Under the pieces are notes generated by a model. That model was not told the origin of the DNA, searched no databases, and was given only the letters and a program-made list of their open reading frames with translations. A stretch of 64,000 nucleotides of DNA, from positions 124,001 through 188,000 of the forward strand of contig CAZQWG010000001.1 in the NCBI GenBank assembly GCA_964596985.1, in the 5' to 3' direction. Positions 1 through 6,275 of the stretch are shown in pieces (position 1 is the stretch's first letter; every line of letters begins with the position of its first letter). The position numbers were made by a program, and so were the translations under genes. This DNA is from GCA-020345945 sp964596985 (GTDB taxonomy: Archaea > Thermoproteota > Bathyarchaeia > RBG-16-48-13 > GCA-020345945).

Positions 1-372
1 AGCTAGCTCCTTTGGACCGAGAATCCCGTAAAGAATCTCATCCTTGACCACCGGAATCCTCCTGACACCATGCTCCCTCATGATCTTCACTGCTTCATAT
101 AAATCACTGTCTGGATCGACTGTCACCAGATCCCTTGTCATGACGTCCTTGACTTTCAACTTCTTCGGATCCAGATTCTTAGAAACCACTTTGACCACGA
201 AGTCATTCTCGGTGATTATTCCCACAGGTTTCGCCTTCTCCACCACGATCAGACACCCCACCTGCTTCTTCACCATCGCCTTCGCAGCTTTAACAATCGA
301 CTCCCTTCCACTGATAGTCAGAACATCCTTCCGCATCGCTTCTTTCACAAGAAGAGTCAAAGCCACGCTCAC
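1..372 (-). CDS. CBS-domain pair protein (C-terminus beyond window)
   Basis: The reading frame is open at the window edge, so the C-terminus is missing. It encodes two CBS repeats (a Bateman module). The first, about residues 12-60, begins MRKDVLTISG. The second, about residues 70-118, begins VMTRDLVTVDP. CBS pairs in general bind adenine nucleotides or SAM and act as energy sensors; the partner process here is unknown. GTG at 372 lies about 26 nt after a TATA-like element, so a leaderless mRNA is likely. GTG 366 and ATG 336 are alternative starts. The gene follows S4 on the same strand but a hairpin and its own promoter separate them. Confidence 0.85.
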   Translation of the reverse strand, partial: MSVALTLLVKEAMRKDVLTISGRESIVKAAKAMVKKQVGCLIVVEKAKPVGIITENDFVVKVVSKNLDPKKLKVKDVMTRDLVTVDPDSDLYEAVKIMREHGVRRIPVVKDEILYGILGPKELA

Positions 373-393
373 CAAGGATTATTCAAATTGCTG

Positions 394-404
394 AAAATTT
401 ATCC
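394..404 (-). promoter_or_regulatory. TATA box for the CBS-domain gene
   Basis: On the minus strand this reads GGATAAATTTT, centred about 26 nt before GTG 372. That spacing places the transcription start almost on the start codon, as in leaderless archaeal genes. This is a sequence-based inference only. Confidence 0.45.
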
Positions 405-428
405 TTTTCTTTATCATAAGAAACATGT

Positions 429-448
429 ACGGGGTCGAAGACCCCCGT
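429..448 (-). terminator. Hairpin between S4 and the CBS gene
   Basis: ACGGGG and CCCCGT form a 6-bp GC-rich stem around an 8-nt loop. On the minus strand the hairpin is followed by a T-rich stretch containing TTTCTT. It sits just after the S4 gene, so it may end that transcript. Many archaeal terminators need only a T-tract, so a hairpin role is tentative. Confidence 0.35.
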
Positions 449-510
449 GATGGCTTCATCAAAACGTCAGAAGGTGCCTCTTACACGAGATAAGGCCTTA
501 CGATCGAGAC

Positions 511-1134
511 TCAAGATCGTCGTTCAGCGGCATCAGACCTAGGTGCCGGCTCTGATCCTATATTCGACCCCGATTCTTCCTCTGCCACAGATTCTGTTTT
601 CGACCCCACTGCGGGAGTAATGACACTCTTTCTCAGAGGATGTTCAGTATTCGAAAGAGGGCTTTGACCACGGTATTCGATCTTTTCTTCCTCCCCGCGG
701 TTGACGGTGTAGCTAGGTGAAGTCACACATCTTCCGTCAACCGAAATATGTCTATGAACGATAAGTTGACGCGCCTGCCATGGGGAGACAGAGAGACCGA
801 GACGATGAACCATCGTCTGCAGACGACGGTTAAGAAGGTCTTCAACTCCAAGGTTAAGGACGTCATCTATCGTTGCACCTTTGTCAAGCACTCCAAGCCT
901 GTAAAGACCACCGAGCAGATCCTGTTCCAGTCTGAGACGCCGTTCAGGAGAAGCAGTCAAAAGGGATCTTGCAGTCTTCCGATACTTCGATAATGCGGTG
1001 TAGTATCCCCATAATTCTCGCTTGTTTCGAAGACCATACTCTCCAAAGAGCCTCAGCTCGGATTCAAGTCTATCCTCTCTCCACGGGAATCTTGGAGTCT
1101 CGTATTTCTTGCGAGGTCTCTTCGGATCACCCAT
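511..1134 (-). CDS. rpsD: 30S ribosomal protein S4
   Basis: This is the primary 16S rRNA-binding small-subunit protein uS4. The N-terminus MGDPKRPRKKYETP is the archaeal S4 signature and fixes the start at ATG 1134 rather than the upstream TTG/ATT-rich extension. The S4 RNA-binding domain lies at about residues 100-150 (RRLQTMVHRLGLS, then RQLIVHRHISVDG). The product is 207 aa, with a Ser/Glu-rich tail of about 40 residues beyond the conserved core. It follows S13 with a gap of about 45 nt. S11, the usual next gene in archaeal S13-S4-S11 operons, is not found here. Confidence 0.97.
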   Translation of the reverse strand: MGDPKRPRKKYETPRFPWREDRLESELRLFGEYGLRNKRELWGYYTALSKYRKTARSLLTASPERRLRLEQDLLGGLYRLGVLDKGATIDDVLNLGVEDLLNRRLQTMVHRLGLSVSPWQARQLIVHRHISVDGRCVTSPSYTVNRGEEEKIEYRGQSPLSNTEHPLRKSVITPAVGSKTESVAEEESGSNIGSEPAPRSDAAERRS

Positions 1135-1179
1135 ATAGATCAACTTCCATAGAAAGACTTCAAACTCCGCATTAAACCC

Positions 1180-1644
1180 CTAACGTTCGATCTGACGTAT
1201 GGCCGAACGGCTGACCCCAACGGACCGTCCAGTCCTGCCAGTTGTTCGAGTATGTTGACCGCGGACTTTCAATCCAAGCATATGACGGATACCTCTCCAA
1301 GACCGAATCTTCTGGAGACGCTCAATGTCGGATCTGATCCTCAATGTAAGATCTGGGCCGGTATCGTGAAGATCCTCACCACTCTCACGATCTTTTCGTC
1401 TATTCAAGTACCAGGAGGGTATTCCGTACTTCTTCGGATTACCTAGAAAATCCTCGATTCGTCGAACATCCTCGTCCGAAAGACTGCCGACCCGTGTTTC
1501 GGGACTGATTCCGAGTACACGAGCAATAACCGAGGCCAGGTTTACATTCAACCCCTTTATCTTGATCAGACCATAAGCGACCCGATCAGATCCAGGTATA
1601 TCCGTGCCGCGGATACGTATAATATGACGGAATTCTTGGGACAA
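1180..1644 (-). CDS. rpsM: 30S ribosomal protein S13
   Basis: Encodes uS13 of the 30S head, which contacts the P-site tRNA and forms intersubunit bridges. Conserved blocks are the N-terminal FRHIIRIRGTDIPG, the helical middle and the C-terminal basic segment with GIRHMLGLKVRGQHTRTTGR. At 154 aa it has the normal archaeal length. The start is TTG 1644, preceded by an SD-like GAAGGTCG 7 nt upstream. Its promoter lies in the divergent spacer shared with the radical SAM gene. Confidence 0.97.
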   Translation of the reverse strand: MSQEFRHIIRIRGTDIPGSDRVAYGLIKIKGLNVNLASVIARVLGISPETRVGSLSDEDVRRIEDFLGNPKKYGIPSWYLNRRKDRESGEDLHDTGPDLTLRIRSDIERLQKIRSWRGIRHMLGLKVRGQHTRTTGRTGRSVGVSRSAIRQIER

Positions 1645-1687
1645 TTACACGACCTTCAATGGAGCTATCTAGGTGGAAAAGAAAAGT

Positions 1688-1696
1688 CTATTTAAG
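1688..1696 (-). promoter_or_regulatory. rpsM: TATA box for the S13-S4 operon
   Basis: The minus strand reads CTTAAATAG, centred near 1692. A start site about 26 nt downstream (near 1666) would give S13 a leader of about 22 nt carrying its SD. The element is nearly symmetric, so it might also serve the plus strand. Confidence 0.5.
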
Positions 1697-1709
1697 GGTT
1701 TACCCCCGT

Positions 1710-1802
1710 ATGGCGGAGAAACCCTACGAAGCGTACGACCAGCCGACTAGGGCGCAGAATAATCAGAATCCGCCTCTCACTTCAAGACGAGATTACCGAT
1801 GA
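1710..1802 (+). CDS. Candidate 30-aa small peptide upstream of a radical SAM gene
   Basis: ATG 1710 opens a 30-codon frame ending at TGA 1800-1802, only 11 nt before the radical SAM start. The peptide begins MAEKPYEAYDQPTRAQNN and ends SRRDYR. It is rich in Tyr, Asn, Gln and Arg, lacks Cys, and looks disordered. Position and size suit a precursor peptide for a peptide-modifying radical SAM enzyme, but no SD is clear and the nearest TATA element fits the opposite strand better. It could be chance. Confidence 0.3.
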   Translation: MAEKPYEAYDQPTRAQNNQNPPLTSRRDYR

Positions 1803-1813
1803 GAAGAACCTAG

Positions 1814-2950
1814 GTGCTGTCATATTTGTACTACTTCATTACGTTGACCGATGAATGCAACCTGAGGTGTCGATACTGCTACGGAAAATGGTTAGAAGAC
1901 CTTGAACCTACACCCGAACAATCCGACATCGACTATTCGGTCCCAACCCGCTTGGGCTACAACATCTCCTTGCTCAGGAAGTTCTGTAAAAAAGATCCGG
2001 AATCCAGACTGATATTCTACGGTGGCGAACCCACACTATACCTTGAAAAGATCCGAGAAATCTTGGATATTGTTCCAGCCAAGGAATACATGATTCAAAC
2101 GAATGGTACACTCCTCCGTGAACTGAAGCCGGAATATAGCAATAGATTCACCACAATTCTCGTCTCAATAGACGGGGACAGAAAGCTAACCGACAAGCAA
2201 CGAGGCAAAGGAACCCATGAGAAAATCATTCGGAACTTGACTCTCTTACAGAGACACGGTTACAAGGGAGAAGTCGTCGCAAGAATGACAGCGACACAAA
2301 ACACCGACATCGAGAGACAGGTGAAATGGCTTCTCCTCAACAACGAGTGGCCGTTTCAATCCATACACTGGCAGCTCGATGCACTCTTCTGGAAGAACGA
2401 CTTCAAACCGTACGAGTTCAAGGAGTGGGTAGATAACAACTACAATCCAGGAGTCAACGAGCTAGTAGGCTTCTGGGTTGACTGCATGGAGCAGGAGCAG
2501 AAGGTACTCAGGATCTACCCCTTCATCGGACCCACCCAGTCTCTCCTTCTCAATGAATCGAGCAGACTCAGATGTGGTGCAGGCTGGATCAGTTTCAATA
2601 TCCAGACCGACGGAAACATTACACCGTGTCCTGCAATGGCAGGAATGAAGAACTATTGCCTAGGAAACATCGCCGAGACAGATCCTAACGACATCAAGAA
2701 CGCAATCCGCATATCAGAGCCGTGCACCAGCTGTGACGCCTACGCTCTGTGCGGTGGCAGATGCCTTTACGCAAACATCACCAACCTCTGGGGAGAAGAG
2801 GGATTCTCACTCGTATGCGGAACAGTGAAGAACCTACTCGACTCACTGAAGGCAGCTCTCCCAAGAATCAAAGAGATGATTGCAGAGGGAGTCGTATCGC
2901 AAGACGACTTCAGGTACCCGCGATACAACAGTTGTGAGATAATACCATAG
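1814..2950 (+). CDS. Radical SAM/SPASM-type protein, possible peptide-modifying enzyme
   Basis: A 378-aa radical SAM protein. CNLRCRYC near residue 16 is the CxxxCxxC motif that binds the [4Fe-4S] cluster which cleaves SAM, and IFYGGEPTL is the following glycine-rich motif. The C-terminal third is SPASM-like: CGAGWISFNIQTDG, then PCP, and later CTSCDAY-LCGGRC, enough cysteines for auxiliary clusters. The overall plan resembles an archaeal family annotated as putative peptide-modifying (AF0577-like); that assignment is from memory. The start is GTG 1814; the ITLTDECNLRC block begins within 10 residues of it. It is a single gene with no recognisable partner except the short frame just upstream. 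Confidence 0.85.
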   Translation: MLSYLYYFITLTDECNLRCRYCYGKWLEDLEPTPEQSDIDYSVPTRLGYNISLLRKFCKKDPESRLIFYGGEPTLYLEKIREILDIVPAKEYMIQTNGTLLRELKPEYSNRFTTILVSIDGDRKLTDKQRGKGTHEKIIRNLTLLQRHGYKGEVVARMTATQNTDIERQVKWLLLNNEWPFQSIHWQLDALFWKNDFKPYEFKEWVDNNYNPGVNELVGFWVDCMEQEQKVLRIYPFIGPTQSLLLNESSRLRCGAGWISFNIQTDGNITPCPAMAGMKNYCLGNIAETDPNDIKNAIRISEPCTSCDAYALCGGRCLYANITNLWGEEGFSLVCGTVKNLLDSLKAALPRIKEMIAEGVVSQDDFRYPRYNSCEIIP

Positions 2951-3082
2951 CCAAATACACGCAAAGCCAGAGGCGTGTCTACTTCCGATGACTGCCTTAA
3001 GCCGTTCATAGACCCGATGGGGAATGCTTGAAGCGTTTTTAGAATGCGACTGTAGCTCGAATGCGAGGAGGCTTCCGAGAAG

Positions 3083-3092
3083 CTTTTATGAT
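3083..3092 (+). promoter_or_regulatory. TATA box for the NFU gene
   Basis: CTTTTATGAT is centred near 3087. A transcription start near 3113 would place the SD TAAGGAG at or near the 5' end and support the GTG 3121/3124 start rather than upstream codons. Confidence 0.45.
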
Positions 3093-3120
3093 ACATGTTA
3101 TTCCCTGTAAGGAGTGTTCT

Positions 3121-3354
3121 GTGGTGTTATCGTTGAAGGAGAGAATAGAGAAGAGGTTGGAGGAGTTGAGACCACACCTACAAGCCGACGGTGGAGATGT
3201 CGAGATCGTAGACTACAAAGATGGCGTAGTAAAGGTAAGGCTGAAAGGTGCATGTGCAGGTTGCCCTATGTCGCAGATGACCCTACAATGGGGAGTCGAA
3301 AGATTCCTAAAAGAGAAGATACCTGAAGTCAAGAAGGTAGAAGCAGTACCCTAA
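3121..3354 (+). CDS. NifU C-terminal domain (NFU) Fe-S scaffold protein
   Basis: A 77-aa stand-alone NFU domain. LRPHLQADGGDVEIVD and the CAGCPMS motif (CxxC) are diagnostic; the two Cys hold a transient [4Fe-4S] cluster across a dimer for delivery to apo-proteins. An upstream ATG at 3061 or 3088 is in frame. However, the SD TAAGGAG at about 3108-3114 and the TATA box point to GTG 3121 or 3124, which also gives the usual NFU length. The neighbouring radical SAM enzyme would be a natural client, though co-transcription is not shown. Confidence 0.92.
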   Translation: MVLSLKERIEKRLEELRPHLQADGGDVEIVDYKDGVVKVRLKGACAGCPMSQMTLQWGVERFLKEKIPEVKKVEAVP

Positions 3355-3452
3355 TTGCGTTACCGTGGACGAGGCGCTGTTTCTTCACGGCTAACTACAA
3401 CCAAGCAACTCGAGCAATCCACGGTCGTTTCCTTCATCATTATTGATGTAGA

Positions 3453-3489
3453 GACAGAGGTCTCTATAACTCAGAGAAGAACCTCTGTC
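3453..3489. repeat. Inverted repeat between convergent genes
   Basis: GACAGAGGT at 3453-3461 pairs perfectly with ACCTCTGTC at 3481-3489, and TCTCT/AGAGA within the loop can extend the stem. It lies between the ends of the NFU gene (plus) and the PAC2 gene (minus), as expected for a two-way terminator or mRNA 3'-end element. No strong T-tract flanks it. Confidence 0.5.
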
Positions 3490-3533
3490 AAACAAGTCGA
3501 CCTGTAATGAGAGAGCTAATCATTTGGCGGATT

Positions 3534-4319
3534 CTAGACGTAGTAGCCAAACTCTCCTCTTGTCTCAGGCTCGCCTGGCTGCTGAACAGATCGAAGAGCC
3601 GCAGCCCGGATCTCTCTAAACTTCTTCATCCTTGACTCGATGTCAGCCATTGCGCTGTCCAGTTCATCATAGTTCACCGAGAGACCGAACAGCCAGGCCA
3701 GAGTCTTGACCATGGATTTTGCAGCCACAGCGTCAGGATAGTTCACGTGCGTTGCTCCAAGCAACCCTAGACAGGACATACCTTTCTGACGAGCCAGACC
3801 GAGGATCAGGCCACATGCACCTGTCACTTGACCTCCAGAGGTCATCTTCACCGGAATGTCTCGAAGCTTGTCTTTCAATGGACCGTCGTTGATCACGGCG
3901 TAGACCTCACCTCGATCCTTTGTAACAGCTGTGTGATAGCCGCCTATCGCAACCACGGAATTGCATCCAAAACGCTTGACGAAGTTAGTAACCTCGTCGC
4001 ATATCTCGAATTGCCCCCAACTTATAGGTTGGATGCTGCCGGTAAGCAGGATCAAATTCGGTATTGTGTCTGTATAAGCATAGAAGTCGTACTTGGGAAG
4101 GTCGAAGTTGCCATCGTTCTTTATGTTTATCCCCAGATTTCCATCTTGCAGAGTAAGATAGCTTGAGTAAAGCTCCGCGAAGTGAACTGTATCAAGGTGC
4201 TCTGCCAAGAACTCCGCTGAAATCTTGCCTACGTAGCCAAGACCGGGAAGCCCCTGCACAAGAATTGGTTCTCGGAACTCCGGTCTACAATACTCAACGA
4301 TCTTCACATGCGGCATCAT
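3534..4319 (-). CDS. PAC2-family proteasome assembly chaperone-like protein
   Basis: A 261-aa protein of the PAC2 superfamily (proteasome assembly chaperones and archaeal PbaA/PbaB-like proteins). The motifs PILVQGLPGLGYVGK near residue 20, ILLTGSIQP, and VAIGGY/GACGLILGLA match the family's Rossmann-like core. The C-terminal tail after residue 240 is flexible and ends Tyr-Tyr-Val, which fits the HbYX rule used by proteasome activators to dock on the 20S core. Start ATG 4319 (or 4316) has the SD GAGGAAG just upstream, overlapping the end of the preceding Cys-rich gene, so the two are probably one operon. Confidence 0.85.
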   Translation of the reverse strand: MMPHVKIVEYCRPEFREPILVQGLPGLGYVGKISAEFLAEHLDTVHFAELYSSYLTLQDGNLGINIKNDGNFDLPKYDFYAYTDTIPNLILLTGSIQPISWGQFEICDEVTNFVKRFGCNSVVAIGGYHTAVTKDRGEVYAVINDGPLKDKLRDIPVKMTSGGQVTGACGLILGLARQKGMSCLGLLGATHVNYPDAVAAKSMVKTLAWLFGLSVNYDELDSAMADIESRMKKFREIRAAALRSVQQPGEPETRGEFGYYV

Positions 4320-4322
4320 CCA

Positions 4323-4625
4323 TCAACTTCCTCGAATCTTATAGTTCTGCGGGCAGATTCTTTTTGCTTCATCGCAAAGTCTTTTCGCGACTTTACACGC
4401 ATCATCAGTATTTAACTTACAGTGTTTCGCCTTTTCCCTACACAGACTTGCCTCTCGTGAACACATAGAATCCTCGTTGGCATCGCACAAGGTTGATATA
4501 AAAGAACAAATCTTCTCAGCCTCCTCGCACTGCTTGTTAGCGCAGAGTTGTCTAGCTCTACCGCATAGACCCAACGCCATTTGACAGTAGTAGGAGGACA
4601 CCAGTCTGGTCAGAGAGGAAGTCAA
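4323..4625 (-). CDS. Small Cys-rich helical protein, unknown function
   Basis: I do not recognise this family. The 100-aa protein has 12 Cys, mostly spaced in short helical repeats such as CGRARQLC, CEEAEKIC, CKVAKRLC and CDEAKRIC, with abundant Lys, Glu and Ala. That pattern suggests a small helical bundle, possibly binding metal or Fe-S clusters or bearing disulfides. It resembles Cys-rich four-helix copper-storage designs only in general style. The start is TTG 4625, with GTG 4592 possible. Its stop is 3 nt from the PAC2 start, so the two are translationally close. Confidence 0.65.
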   Translation of the reverse strand: MTSSLTRLVSSYYCQMALGLCGRARQLCANKQCEEAEKICSFISTLCDANEDSMCSREASLCREKAKHCKLNTDDACKVAKRLCDEAKRICPQNYKIRGS

Positions 4626-4673
4626 AGCGATAACACCGTTGTACTGAGAATCACTCCGCTAAGGGAGGAAGTT

Positions 4674-4683
4674 GTTTATAGTT
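4674..4683 (+). promoter_or_regulatory. TATA box for the aKMT-like gene
   Basis: GTTTATAGTT centred near 4678 would give a start near 4704, about 26 nt before ATG 4730. The leader then holds GAAAGGAT, which can pair with the 16S 3' end. Confidence 0.45.
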
Positions 4684-4729
4684 GTTCCTACGTTATCAAC
4701 TGTTGCGGTCCAACATAGAGAAAGGATGG

Positions 4730-5224
4730 ATGTTTTCGATGACAAGTCTTGCTCCATTTGTATCTTCTCCACCGGATGTAGTCAGGAGAATGCTGGAAAT
4801 CGCAGAGACAGGTGAAGGGGAAGTGCTATACGACCTGGGATCAGGTGATGGAAGAGTACTGATAACGGCGGTGCAACAGTTCGGAGTCAGCAAGGCCGTA
4901 GGAGTAGAGATGAGACACGACTTAGTTAAAAGAGCTTGGGACGCGGTCAGAGAGAACGACCTGACGAAACAGATCGAGATCTTCCACAAAGACATATTTG
5001 AAGTCGACGTCAGCAAAGCGGATATAATAACATTATATCTGACGACAAGCGGGAACAATAAACTTAGGCCCAAACTGGAGAAAGAATTGAAACGTAAGGC
5101 GAGGATAGTCTCACACGACTTCAGTTTCTCAGGTTGGGGGCCAGGCAGGGTGGAATCGTTCGGGGGACACACCCTATATCTCTACAAGATGAAGGAGATA
5201 CTGACCGGACAGCCTAAAGAGTAG
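4730..5224 (+). CDS. aKMT-like archaeal protein lysine methyltransferase
   Basis: A 164-aa class I SAM methyltransferase. The core PPDVVRRMLEIA-YDLGSGDGR (SAM motif I), AVGVEM, the IFEVDVSKADIITLYL segment and LRPKLEKELK-RIVSHDF follow the short Dot1-related aKMT4 enzyme of Sulfolobus almost end to end. That enzyme trimethylates lysines on Cren7 and many other proteins; the assignment here is by pattern recall. Length also matches (about 160 aa). ATG 4730 has an SD; ATG 4739 is also possible. It is monocistronic and divergent from the Cys-rich/PAC2 pair. Confidence 0.85.
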   Translation: MFSMTSLAPFVSSPPDVVRRMLEIAETGEGEVLYDLGSGDGRVLITAVQQFGVSKAVGVEMRHDLVKRAWDAVRENDLTKQIEIFHKDIFEVDVSKADIITLYLTTSGNNKLRPKLEKELKRKARIVSHDFSFSGWGPGRVESFGGHTLYLYKMKEILTGQPKE

Positions 5225-5482
5225 TTCTCAAAACACCTTCCCATTCCAAGACAAAGAGTGTGCTTCACGCGGACAGCGTCACCTCAAAAATGACTCCGCA
5301 TATACCTCGTCTTCGGGTCAATTCACAAAGGCTATTGTCCTCCATGCGTAGACACCGAAAGCACCGGAAGCAGCGTCAGAGAGGAAGACCTCCATTTTAA
5401 AGAAGTACTTGTTGTAGGTTTCTCTGATAGTTGGCGCCGGGGAGGGGATTCGAACCCCTGCGATCCAAAAGGATCACAGGCT

Positions 5483-5497
5483 CACCGACAATGTCGT
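5483..5497 (-). other. Canonical 37/38 intron of tRNA-Ser (15 nt)
   Basis: The bulge-helix-bulge fold is clear. CTGG of the anticodon loop pairs with TCGG near the intron's 3' end (two G-T wobbles), flanked by 3-nt bulges AGA and TGA, each cut after its second base. The outer helix is the anticodon stem. Splicing restores a 7-nt loop. Confidence 0.85.
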
Positions 5498-5509
5498 CTC
5501 CAGGCCTAC

Positions 5510-5528
5510 GCTGACAGAGAAAGCATCT
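5510..5528 (-). other. Second intron of tRNA-Ser, D-stem/anticodon-stem junction (19-21 nt)
   Basis: TGGC pairs with GTCA (one wobble) with bulges GCA and GCG on opposite strands, predicting a 19-nt intron here. A shift of one base at each end (5509-5529, 21 nt) would give the more usual single residue at position 26, so the exact ends are uncertain. Confidence 0.6.
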
Positions 5529-5542
5529 GCGCCATACCAGAT

Positions 5543-5561
5543 TCCTCGTCAAGAGATGACT
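5543..5561 (-). other. Third intron of tRNA-Ser, D loop (about 19 nt)
   Basis: An inner hairpin GTCA/TGAC and a short helix CTT/GAG separate the 3-nt bulges AGA and GAA, a relaxed BHB motif. Removal leaves a D loop containing the invariant GG. It is less certain than the anticodon-loop intron. Confidence 0.55.
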
Positions 5562-5602
5562 CTAAGCGACCCCGGCAGCGAGATAAGAAACTAGGTCAGA
5601 AC

Positions 5603-5610
5603 ACTTAAGC
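5603..5610 (-). promoter_or_regulatory. TATA box for tRNA-Ser
   Basis: The minus strand reads GCTTAAGT, centred near 5607, about 30 nt before the mature tRNA 5' end at 5576. This is a normal distance for an archaeal tRNA promoter. Confidence 0.45.
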
Positions 5611-5633
5611 TTCACTGTAGAAGAAGACTGCCA

Positions 5634-6275
5634 TTAGTACCTCTTCGATAGAAGTATACGGTATCCTCCGCCTCTAGCAGTAGTCTCAACCTCTCCGAAG
5701 ATGTCGGACATCAACCCAGACACCTTCTTTCCCCCCGAACTCTTACGGACGACGACTTGAAGAGAACCGCCAGTGGCTAAGTGACTGTACGCACCTTCCA
5801 GCAGAGGGATTATTACTCTTCTGAAGCCGGCAGCCAAGGGAGGGTTTGACAGAATGGCGTCAAAAATCATCTCGTCTACAGGATCGTAGAGCCATCCGAG
5901 ATGGGCCTCGATATTCGCTGCTTGGTTCCGATCAGCGTTAACCCTAGCCAATCTGACTGCCCTTCGGTTCGTGTCGGACATAATAACATGCAGAGAAGGA
6001 TTGAACACCGCCGCGGCGATCCCTATTGGCCCGTACCCGCAACCCAGATCCAGCACTACACCCCTATTCGGGAGCTTCATGTATTCGATCAGGAGGCGAG
6101 TTCCCCGATCCAAACGTCTTCTAGAGAATATCCCTCGAGCCGTTATAAACTCAAAGTACTGCCGTCTCAGGTGAACCGTCATCAGCCCAAGATCGGGTTC
6201 GCTGGTTTGAAGTTCAGAGAAGTAGTGTTCGGTCGGCAAGGGTATCCTCAACTTTCTTTGGACTTGCGCCGCCAA
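5634..6275 (-). CDS. RsmC-like class I rRNA/tRNA methyltransferase
   Basis: A 213-aa MTS-type methyltransferase. SAM motif I is LDLGCGYGPIGIA near residue 75, followed by the acidic DTNRRAV, and the catalytic NPPL motif near residue 145. N-P-P-(L/Y/F) enzymes methylate exocyclic amino groups, here probably guanine N2 of RNA. The closest style is archaeal RsmC-like proteins. The start is TTG 6275, overlapping the 3' end of cbf5 by 28 nt, so the two RNA-modification genes are probably co-transcribed and coupled. Confidence 0.85.
   Translation of the reverse strand: MAAQVQRKLRIPLPTEHYFSELQTSEPDLGLMTVHLRRQYFEFITARGIFSRRRLDRGTRLLIEYMKLPNRGVVLDLGCGYGPIGIAAAVFNPSLHVIMSDTNRRAVRLARVNADRNQAANIEAHLGWLYDPVDEMIFDAILSNPPLAAGFRRVIIPLLEGAYSHLATGGSLQVVVRKSSGGKKVSGLMSDIFGEVETTARGGGYRILLSKRY

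Larger units (their letters stand above)
5432..5576 (-). tRNA. tRNA-Ser(GGA) with three probable introns
   Basis: The acceptor stem GCCGGGG/CCCCGGC is perfect, with discriminator G and encoded CCA. The T arm is AGGGG-TTCGAAT-CCCCT. The long variable arm GATCC-TTTT-GGATC marks a class II tRNA. The anticodon stem TAGGC/GCCTG (T-G wobble at the end) closes the loop CTGGAGA with anticodon GGA at 5501-5499, so it reads serine UCC/UCU. The 145-nt gene is about 55 nt too long. Removing intervals in the D loop, between D and anticodon stems, and at 37/38 leaves about 90 nt including CCA, normal for tRNA-Ser. Confidence 0.92.

Noticed and set aside
5225..5431. A minus-strand open stretch downstream of tRNA-Ser that reads like a protein fragment (about 37 codons to a TGA).
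   Set aside because: It has only one internal ATG, is cut by TGA, and overlaps nothing conserved that I recognise; too short to call.
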